The position numbers were made by a program, and so were the translations under genes. From Candidatus Colwelliibacteriota bacterium (GTDB lineage: Bacteria; Patescibacteriota; Minisyncoccia; UBA6257; Colwellbacteraceae): 15,611 nt of DNA. Every line of letters begins with the position of its first letter. Positions within the stretch are counted from its first letter, which is position 1. The notes below the pieces were generated by a model that was not told the origin of the DNA, did not search any database, and worked only from the letters and a program-made list of their open reading frames with translations. The stretch covers positions 1 to 15,611 of the forward strand of contig JACOTQ010000056.1 of assembly GCA_016178255.1 (NCBI GenBank). Direction: 5' to 3'. Positions 6,289 through 11,471 of this stretch are shown piece by piece.

Positions 6289-8025
6289 ATGAATTCCCCA
6301 AAAATTTTTTATCTTGCGCTGATAATTGGAGTATTACTCATGGTAACAGCGTTAGGTGTAAATCCGACGCAGACATCTTGGTTTGGGTCTAGTAAAGACT
6401 TTCTCGTTGCTTCTTTCCTCTCATCTATTTGGGAGAAAGCAATTTTATATATAATCCCATCGCCGACGAAAGCTCCTGGGGGCAATCCTCCTGGTTTGAA
6501 TCCCGTTCCTGAAATGGTATCAACCGGTTGTTATCCGCCGGTGCCGCCAAAGCCAGTCGGAAGCGACGTGGATGGCCGATATGGTCCCATGACCATAACG
6601 CCCATTGTTTCAACCGCGGGGCCAAATAATATTATTACCGTTACCATAACTCCTGATTTTGCTCCGACCGAAGTGACCTTAAGTATCGGCCATTTTCTGA
6701 TTGAAGATATCGTCGATTGGGGTCCCAAAAATTTGAACGGAGGAAAATTTTTCAAAGAATCAGGGAAGCTTGGATGGTACGCGGGAAAAACCTCATTGCT
6801 TCCTGAAAAAGTTCCCTACTGGCTTAAAATTCGAGCTAACCGCCCTACTGTTCCCGCTAAAGTCCCGCGCAGTGAAACTTACAACACCGATGAATTCAAT
6901 ACTTTCTGGAGGTCTATAGGATACGGTATCGGAAATGCCGGACAAGGGATAAGTTCGGGACGCCACGCGTATCTCGTGAATGGCCCCGAGACGCCTACCC
7001 TTTTCTTTGATGTTTCCAAACAGAAGACCGTTGAACCGAATGGCGCTTTTGAAGTGACGGCGCGATCAAAATGGCAGGCGGGAACCATTACCCTCAATAT
7101 CCCATCTTCGGCGGCAAAAATACTCGGAGAAAAAACCGTGCAGGCAAAAGCCAATGAAGTAAAAACTTGGAGGGTGCAGCCGTTGTACAACGAAGAAAAT
7201 TCCGTTGACTTGGGCGCGCGTCTCAAGAATAATTGCGGCGAAGACACGGCTTACGGAGGGTGGAAAATACAATACGATTACAGCAAATTAACGCCGGATA
7301 AAGTTATTATTCACATGGAGCAAAACTATGCCATTGGGCTCGGCACATCCATCGAGTCGGGAACGGGAATTACGCTTTACACCTTGCCGGAGACAAAAGT
7401 CGGAGTTCCGAACATTACGTTTACCGTGCGCGCGGTATACGCGGACAAGCGTGATGAAATTGTAAAAAATGTGCTTTTGTATTCATATACCGGAGCTAAA
7501 ACTTGGCAAGCTGGACAAACAACCACCAAAACAACTTCTTTTGGTTTAGCCCCTCTCATTGTAAAGATTCCCAAGCTTACTGCTGAAGAAGCCAAGCGAA
7601 AAATCATTTTGATGGCGGAAACAAATGACATCAAAGAGCTTCGGACGGAGACGCCTCTGCTGATTCGCGTTCCTGCCGTTAATGTCCCCACAGTGAAAAG
7701 CATATCGGTAACCGCAGATAGTTCTTTGGAAGGTCTTAAAGAAGGAGATAAGGTTAACTTTAAAGTGCTGGCGGCGATGTCAGACGGTTCAGAGAAAACG
7801 TTGACTCGCGATGTTGCCTGGGCAGTTGTCGGAGACATTGGCAGTATTTCCGTCTCGGGAATATTTGAGGCGAGACTTGGCCAGTTAATTGCCGAATATG
7901 GGGAAGGCGGTGGCGCCGTCACCGCTAGTTATAAGGATGCGGATGGCAATCCTTTCCTTGGCAAAACCGCGCCGTTCAAAATAGAAGCTTCCGCGCCGGA
8001 TGGGGGAGACGTCAATGCCGGGTAG
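6289..8025 (+). CDS. Secreted or anchored beta-rich protein with a C-terminal bacterial Ig-like domain
   Basis: The 578-aa product begins with a hydrophobic signal or anchor segment (about 6-24, FYLALIIGVLLMVTALGV). A short amphipathic stretch and a Pro/Gly-rich linker (57-95) follow. Residues about 100-460 are rich in beta strands and unassigned; only two Cys are seen after the linker region (C81, C316). A bacterial Ig-like (Big/invasin-type) domain fits about 466-566: VKSISVTADSS, GDKVNFKVLAAMSDGSEKTL, DVAWAVVGDIGSISVSGIF, GGAVTASYKDADGNPFLGKT. Such domains usually mediate surface display or adhesion; a specific role cannot be given. The protein ends shortly after the Ig domain, with no LPXTG or membrane anchor at the C-terminus. 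It is a single gene between its own promoter and the hairpin at 8087. Confidence 0.7.
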   Translation: MNSPKIFYLALIIGVLLMVTALGVNPTQTSWFGSSKDFLVASFLSSIWEKAILYIIPSPTKAPGGNPPGLNPVPEMVSTGCYPPVPPKPVGSDVDGRYGPMTITPIVSTAGPNNIITVTITPDFAPTEVTLSIGHFLIEDIVDWGPKNLNGGKFFKESGKLGWYAGKTSLLPEKVPYWLKIRANRPTVPAKVPRSETYNTDEFNTFWRSIGYGIGNAGQGISSGRHAYLVNGPETPTLFFDVSKQKTVEPNGAFEVTARSKWQAGTITLNIPSSAAKILGEKTVQAKANEVKTWRVQPLYNEENSVDLGARLKNNCGEDTAYGGWKIQYDYSKLTPDKVIIHMEQNYAIGLGTSIESGTGITLYTLPETKVGVPNITFTVRAVYADKRDEIVKNVLLYSYTGAKTWQAGQTTTKTTSFGLAPLIVKIPKLTAEEAKRKIILMAETNDIKELRTETPLLIRVPAVNVPTVKSISVTADSSLEGLKEGDKVNFKVLAAMSDGSEKTLTRDVAWAVVGDIGSISVSGIFEARLGQLIAEYGEGGGAVTASYKDADGNPFLGKTAPFKIEASAPDGGDVNAG

Positions 8026-8086
8026 CGTTGTCTTTATGAAATGAAACTCCTCGCGGCAGAGTTGAAGAAACCCCCGTCAAGTTTTA

Positions 8087-8105
8087 CGATGCGCTCCGCG
8101 CATCG
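8087..8105. terminator. Strong GC hairpin between convergent transcripts
   Basis: CGATGCG (8087-8093) and CGCATCG (8099-8105) form a perfect 7-bp stem with loop CTCCG, 61 nt after the stop of the 6289 gene. Flanking TTTT and GAAAA could extend it with an internal loop. Neither strand has a proper T tract, so termination on either side is possible but not clear. It lies between the plus-strand gene and the minus-strand tRNA. Confidence 0.4.
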
Positions 8106-8123
8106 CGTGAAAATTTAGAGAAA

Positions 8124-8138
8124 TTGGACTCAATCCAA
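8124..8138 (-). terminator. Weak hairpin just after the tRNA
   Basis: TTGGA (8124-8128) pairs with TCCAA (8134-8138). On the minus strand it is followed by TTTCTC, 7 nt beyond the tRNA 3' end. It could end or help process the tRNA transcript, but a 5-bp stem is marginal. Confidence 0.25.
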
Positions 8139-8183
8139 CTCAATGCTCCGGTGGCAGGATTCGAACCTACAACCATCTCCTTA

Positions 8184-8417
8184 CACTTATCCTAATGTTT
8201 CCATTGGGCGTGGACTATATCACTACCTTATTCGTTGTCGTACGAACTTAGGTATTTCGGTATCTAGTCTCTACGGCGCCCTTCGACTCTGCTCAGGGCA
8301 AGCCCCCGAATAATAAAGAAGAAGGTTCCCACGGTGTTAGCATGTCCAAAAAGATTTAGCGTTCACCGTTATCCCGAAATTTTCATCTCAAAATTTCTTT
8401 TGAGAGCTGCCTAGTTG
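8184..8417 (-). ncRNA. Group I intron in tRNA-Asn (234 nt, no ORF)
   Basis: The intron follows U35 and ends in G (8184). P1 pairs exon CTGT plus intron C with GGCAG (8411-8407), placing the hallmark U-G wobble at the 5' splice site. P2 is TCTCAAAA/TTTTGAGA capped by GAAA (8405-8386). P3 can form from TTTCGG near 8380 with CCGAAA near 8259. ACGGTG and CACCGT fit P4 with its enclosed P5. The conserved R segment GTAGAGACTAGA (around 8274-8263) and S segment GATATAGTCC (8221-8212) give P7 as GACTA/TAGTC. P8 forms by TACCT...TTCGT with ACGAA...AGGTA. P9 is a hairpin with a GAAA loop (CCAATG-GAAA-CATTAGG). Gene-level resemblance is to the small tRNA introns such as Azoarcus tRNA-Ile. It should self-splice, and no reading frame of note is inside. 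Confidence 0.87.
8278..8299. repeat. Small palindromic element inside the intron periphery
   Basis: GCCCT and AGGGC flank a 12-nt loop; the core reads CCCTTCGACTCTGCTCAGGG. From memory this closely resembles a small dispersed repeat seen in many unrelated bacterial genomes (CCCTTCGACtnnGCTCAGGG type). It lies between the P5/P4 region and the R segment, where a peripheral P6 extension is expected, so it may have been inserted there without harming the core. Confidence 0.5.
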
Positions 8418-8503
8418 ACAGGGAGCCGCTCTACCATTGAGCTACACCGGAATAAATTCTCAAGAACTCTAAATAAGTTACAAGATATTTGTAAATTATT
8501 CAA

Positions 8504-8845
8504 CTATAGATTGGTTACGCCGTTTTCCACTTCACCATGACAGTTTTTACACAACAGCACGCACTTCTTAGCTTCTTTTACAACAGTATCCCACGAATAA
8601 CAAAGACCTCTTACGCTCAAAGCGAACGATTTAGTAGAAGAGTCTTTGTGGTGGAAATCAAGCGACCCTATATAACGCTTGTAGCCGCATATGAAACATT
8701 TGCCGCCGAACATTTTTACTAATTCAGTTTTCTTTTTAACCCTGCTATCTATTACCCATCTTGAGGCGCATTTTCCGCATCTAAAAGTTCCATCTTTTCT
8801 TTTGAAGTGTTTAACTAGTCCGTGCTTGCCACATTTTCTTATCAT
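8504..8845 (-). CDS. HNH endonuclease with zinc ribbons, possible homing endonuclease
   Basis: The 113-aa product opens with a small zinc ribbon-like part (CGKHG at 5-9, then CGKC at 23-26), followed by a basic stretch (KKKTELVKMFGGK). The HNH core has CFIC (C50, C53), LDFHHKD (D63, H65, H66), YSWDTVVKEAKKCVLLC and CKNCHGE (C99, C102, N101, H103). This is the usual C2-HH-C2-NxH order, so metal-dependent DNA cleavage is expected. The gene is on the same strand as the intron-split tRNA-Asn and ends 52 nt before it, outside the intron. Family knowledge: HNH enzymes often drive homing of group I introns. Inference: this one may mobilise the ORF-less intron next door, or be an independent parasite of the tRNA locus. 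The ATG at 8845 is leaderless relative to its promoter. The 52-nt gap holds a weak TTACAA/TTGTAA hairpin (8478-8494) and no convincing tRNA promoter. Confidence 0.8.
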   Translation of the reverse strand: MIRKCGKHGLVKHFKRKDGTFRCGKCASRWVIDSRVKKKTELVKMFGGKCFICGYKRYIGSLDFHHKDSSTKSFALSVRGLCYSWDTVVKEAKKCVLLCKNCHGEVENGVTNL

Positions 8846-8851
8846 GTCTCA

Positions 8852-8879
8852 ATTATAACACTTAGTGTTAAGGTGTAAA
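8852..8879 (-). promoter_or_regulatory. Promoter of the HNH gene
   Basis: TTTACA (8879-8874) and TATAAT (8857-8852) are separated by 16 nt, the best promoter match in the window. The -10 ends 6 nt before the ATG at 8845, so the message would start at the start codon. The spacer is largely filled by a palindrome. Confidence 0.65.
8856..8870. promoter_or_regulatory. 15-bp palindrome in the HNH promoter spacer, operator-like
   Basis: TAACACTTAGTGTTA is a perfect 7+1+7 inverted repeat lying between the -35 and -10 boxes and touching the -10. This is the classic place for a repressor site. Which protein binds it is not visible; the HNH protein itself is one candidate. Confidence 0.45.
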
Positions 8880-8912
8880 GAGCTTTATTTTCCCGCTTAG
8901 GCAAATATGTTG

Positions 8913-8918
8913 TATAAT
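8913..8918 (+). promoter_or_regulatory. -10 box ahead of the cupredoxin/sodN operon
   Basis: A perfect TATAAT lies 7 nt before an ATG at 8926 and 65 nt before the GTG at 8984. No clear -35. It points away from the HNH promoter, so 8852-8918 is a divergent control region. It is the only promoter candidate seen upstream of the 8984 operon. Confidence 0.5.
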
Positions 8919-8925
8919 ATAAAGT

Positions 8926-8976
8926 ATGAGAAAAACACTCTTTCACTTTCAGCAAAGTTTCCAAAGTTGGGTATGA
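8926..8976 (+). other. 16-codon leader frame or displaced start of the 8984 gene
   Basis: ATG at 8926 opens a frame MRKTLFHFQQSFQSWV ending at TGA 8974-8976, 7 nt before the GTG at 8984. By the -10 geometry used elsewhere in this window, this ATG would be the natural first codon, but it is in another frame from the main gene. It may be a leader peptide, the effect of a one-base change, or unused. Confidence 0.25.
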
Positions 8977-8983
8977 GCTTAAG

Positions 8984-10690
8984 GTGGCTAATGAAAAGGC
9001 CGCCGAGTTGAAAAAGGTTCAGGAATTACGTCCGGATGATACTGCGGCAATAGACAGGGCCTTAGATAACTATAATAAGAACGCTCTACGCTTGAAAACG
9101 AGAGTTCAGTTATTAGAGGAGTCCTCGGAAAATCCTAATGTTGACGCAGTACTCGACAAGCTTGCCGAAAACACGATAAAACATCAACAACTTTTTGAAG
9201 AGTTAAAGGCTAAGCATGAAGGCCTTGGCGGGAAGTTTGATAATGCCCGCGAAGGCGTGGGTGAAACTTTAGAACACGTAGTAAAGAATTTAGACAAACC
9301 CAAAAAGGCGGCAGAACGTTTGGATAAAGCCATTGAAGCCCAAAGAGATAATCAGACAAAGGAGTTAAGAGCGGTTCACCTCCTGAATCAACTTGAGCAT
9401 GATACTGATTCACCAGAATTTGTCGATAAACTCTTAGAACTTAAGGATAAGCACATCAATAAACTTGAAACCAAGTTCAGAGATGGACTCGTTCATCCCT
9501 CACAGGTAGGCGGTTTAGTCAAGGGCTTGTCTGATGATGAAGTCGAGATTTTTGAAGTTCTTAGGGAGCTTGAACACAGATTGACTGATATTCCCGATGA
9601 GCTCAAGTTAGACGACTTAGAAGAAGAAGCTTTGGAGGAAGCGAGTCATAAAGAATCTGACTTTGTTTCGAGGGCTAAGGGGGAGATAGAAAGGGCGGAA
9701 AAAATGATTAGGGAATTGGAAATAAAATTGTCGGCTGCGGGGGGTACAATTCGCGAGGTAGTTGGGGCTTCTAATGCGGATAATTTACTTAAAGAAGCCA
9801 AACATAAGATTGGCTCAGCTAAAAAAGCTTTCGAGGAGAAAAAATATGGCGAAGCATATGGCCAAGCTAACTCCGCTTATGCCCTTGCTAAGGCGGGCCT
9901 TGGTAAGTTGAGTAATGAAGTGGGAGAAAAGCACGAGAAGATTCTTTGTATAGAGGAATATGAGCCTGTCTGTGGAGTTGATGAGAGAACTTACGGCAAT
10001 GAATGTAAAGCCAGGGTGGCTAACGTGAGGGTGCGTTATAAAGGTGAATGTCGGGCTAAGGAGGAATCAAGAGTGGAAAAACCAAAAGAGGAAGGTAAAC
10101 TCTGTACGCAAGTTTACGACCCGGTTTGCGGTGCTGATGACAGAACATATTCCAATAGCTGTTTCGCGGACATCGCCCGTATCCAAGTTAAACATAGGGG
10201 AGAATGCGGCAAGCCGACAAAGCCAACATTAGATAGTGAATCTCTAAAGTTCGAAGTTGTGCCGCAAAGTCCAACGACAAAGATTTCTCCGGATTCGACG
10301 AAAATCGAAGCCTTGCCTAAAACGCCTTCAATAGATACTTCTGCCGGCTCCGTTAAAGTTGAAACCGGAAGCGAGGCCACCGTGAATGTTTCGAGAATTT
10401 GGAACGTGGCAGTAATGGATGATGGTTTTTCGCCGATGGAACTTAGGGTAAGAAAAGGCGATACGGTTGTTTGGACGAATAAAAGCGGTAAGTCAAGCTG
10501 GCCAGCCTCGGCAGTGCACCCAACGCACGATGTTTACCCTGAAAGGGGCGGTTGTATCAGCTCGGCTTTTGACGCCTGTAAAGGTTTAGGACTCGGCGAA
10601 GCGTTTAAGTTCACTTTTAACCAAGTCGGTTCGTGGAAATACCATGACCACTTGAACTCAACTCATTTCGGAACGATTGTTGTCGAATAA
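8984..10690 (+). CDS. Kazal/cupredoxin protein with DUF5667-like helices, N-terminus apparently shortened
   Basis: The 568-aa frame from GTG 8984 has a helical, charged region (1-310) whose start resembles the later part of a DUF5667-type domain. Two four-Cys Kazal-like modules follow (C322, C330, C341, C356 and C374, C382, C393, C408; same spacing, each with YxPVCG and TYxNxC). After a Pro/Thr/Ser linker, a cupredoxin domain covers 472-568: GFSPMELRVRKGDTVVWTN, HPTHDVYPE (H512, H515), C524, C532, and YHDHLNSTHFGTIVVE (H554, H556). Copper or another metal is probably bound. Disulfide modules imply export, yet no signal peptide is encoded. In the same frame homologous-looking sequence (FTFSKVSKVGYELK) continues upstream to about 8942 and an in-frame TGA stands at 8927. 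The stop overlaps the sodN start by one base, so translation is probably coupled. Confidence 0.7.
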   Translation: MANEKAAELKKVQELRPDDTAAIDRALDNYNKNALRLKTRVQLLEESSENPNVDAVLDKLAENTIKHQQLFEELKAKHEGLGGKFDNAREGVGETLEHVVKNLDKPKKAAERLDKAIEAQRDNQTKELRAVHLLNQLEHDTDSPEFVDKLLELKDKHINKLETKFRDGLVHPSQVGGLVKGLSDDEVEIFEVLRELEHRLTDIPDELKLDDLEEEALEEASHKESDFVSRAKGEIERAEKMIRELEIKLSAAGGTIREVVGASNADNLLKEAKHKIGSAKKAFEEKKYGEAYGQANSAYALAKAGLGKLSNEVGEKHEKILCIEEYEPVCGVDERTYGNECKARVANVRVRYKGECRAKEESRVEKPKEEGKLCTQVYDPVCGADDRTYSNSCFADIARIQVKHRGECGKPTKPTLDSESLKFEVVPQSPTTKISPDSTKIEALPKTPSIDTSAGSVKVETGSEATVNVSRIWNVAVMDDGFSPMELRVRKGDTVVWTNKSGKSSWPASAVHPTHDVYPERGGCISSAFDACKGLGLGEAFKFTFNQVGSWKYHDHLNSTHFGTIVVE

Positions 10691-11136
10691 TGATAAGAAT
10701 CATAGAAAGATTAATAGGTGAACCGCGAACTGTTTACGCCCATTGTGATATCCCTTGCGGGATATATAAGACGCAGCCATCTTTAACTGCCGCTGAAACG
10801 GTGGAAATGATGACGCAGAAGATTTTAGCCTTACCTATTGACGGAACTCCACAGGAAGTTTTGCAAGCGCGGAATTCATTCGTGAGAATGGTGATGGTCA
10901 AGGAAGAGCATGCCGAGCTTTGCAAGCGGGAGCTTTTGATACTTTGGACGGATTATTTCAAACCGGAGCATTTAAAACAGTTTCCGGATTTGCATGAAAA
11001 GGTTTGGGCGGCGACAAAACTTTGTTCCAAGAATAAAAGGGAAGTGAATCTTGACGCGGCGAAAGAACTGAAAGCGGCGGTTTCCGAGATAGCCGATATT
11101 TTCGAGAAAACTCACGAGGCCGAGCATAGCCATTAA
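10690..11136 (+). CDS. sodN: Nickel superoxide dismutase
   Basis: The 148-aa product carries the Ni-hook signature HCDIPCGIY at 18-26. Residues 1-17 (ending VYA) are the propeptide that must be removed so that His18 becomes the free N-terminus. Ni ligands expected from the family are the His18 amine and imidazole, Cys19 and Cys23. The downstream ILWTDYFKPEHLKQFPDLH (84-102) matches the conserved helix of Ni-SOD. The mature form of about 131 aa is a little longer than the usual 117 aa, with a His-rich end (THEAEHSH) and two extra Cys (C78, C112). It converts superoxide to oxygen and peroxide, normally as a cytoplasmic hexamer. It overlaps the cupredoxin gene by one base and is followed after 15 nt by its peptidase gene. 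Confidence 0.93.
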   Translation: MIRIIERLIGEPRTVYAHCDIPCGIYKTQPSLTAAETVEMMTQKILALPIDGTPQEVLQARNSFVRMVMVKEEHAELCKRELLILWTDYFKPEHLKQFPDLHEKVWAATKLCSKNKREVNLDAAKELKAAVSEIADIFEKTHEAEHSH

Positions 11137-11151
11137 AAGAATTTCTCTTCA

Positions 11152-11457
11152 ATGAGGTTTGTAGTTTCCGGCGAGAGTATGGAGCCGGCCTTTTCCCACG
11201 GAGACAAACTCTGGGTAAGCCGGTTAATTTATAAAGTAAAAAAGATTGTTGTAGGCGACGCAGTCGTAATGCTTGACCCACGGGACAGCCGCCTGATTTT
11301 AAAAAGAGTTAAGAGTAGGAGTCGGGAAGGTTATTTTGTCGCGGGTGACAACGAGAAAAAGAGCACCGATAGCAGAACTTTTGGGCTGGTCAAGCCAGAG
11401 CGAATAATAGGTATGGTGATTTTTCGCTATTCCCGCGCGAGGTCAGCGCTAAACTAA
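11152..11457 (+). CDS. sodX: Nickel-SOD maturation peptidase, S26 family
   Basis: The 101-aa product is a compact signal peptidase-like enzyme. It has the box with the catalytic serine (SGESMEP, S9) and the box with the lysine (LILKRVKS, K51), followed by YFVAGDNEKKSTDSRTFG (61-78), typical of S26 peptidases. It lacks a membrane segment. Its position directly after sodN, as in other bacteria, supports the role of cutting the SodN propeptide before His18. The length is near the usual 90-140 aa. The ATG at 11152 has no Shine-Dalgarno sequence. A -10-like box for the next gene begins 3 nt after its stop codon. Confidence 0.9.
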   Translation: MRFVVSGESMEPAFSHGDKLWVSRLIYKVKKIVVGDAVVMLDPRDSRLILKRVKSRSREGYFVAGDNEKKSTDSRTFGLVKPERIIGMVIFRYSRARSALN

Positions 11458-11459
11458 TA

Positions 11460-11465
11460 TATAAT
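11460..11465 (+). promoter_or_regulatory. Possible internal -10 box ahead of the P-type ATPase
   Basis: TATAAT ends 6 nt before the ATG at 11472, within the 14-nt gap after sodX. No -35 match is evident. It would give a leaderless ATPase message independent of sodN/sodX. Confidence 0.35.
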
Positions 11466-11471
11466 TCAAAT

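Larger units (their letters stand above)
8146..8451 (-). tRNA. tRNA-Asn(GUU), split by a group I intron
   Basis: Exon 1 (8451-8418) has the acceptor arm TCCGGTG, TA, D-stem GCTC/GAGC with loop AATGGTA, G26, anticodon stem GCTCC and the loop start CTGT (position 35). Exon 2 (8183-8146) gives TAA, GGAGA, a variable loop TGGTT, T arm GTAGG-TTCGAAT-CCTGC, acceptor CACCGGA and discriminator G. The acceptor stem is a perfect 7 bp. The spliced loop is CTGTTAA with anticodon GUU. U1-A72 and G73 fit bacterial tRNA-Asn rather than tRNA-Asp, which normally starts G1-C72. The only stem defect is a G27-A43 mismatch. CCA is not encoded. Read straight through, the loop would be CTGTCAA with anticodon GTC, a likely misannotation as Asp with a missing 3' half. 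An HNH gene ends 52 nt upstream. Confidence 0.88.

Noticed and set aside
8041..8118. 25-codon plus-strand frame after the 6289 gene
   Set aside because: It is made largely of the 8087-8105 hairpin and has no recognisable protein features.
8411..8451. tRNA-Asp(GUC) reading of the 5' tRNA half
   Set aside because: The contiguous anticodon GTC has no 3' half next to it. Splicing at the group I intron boundaries gives GTT, and U1-A72 fits Asn.
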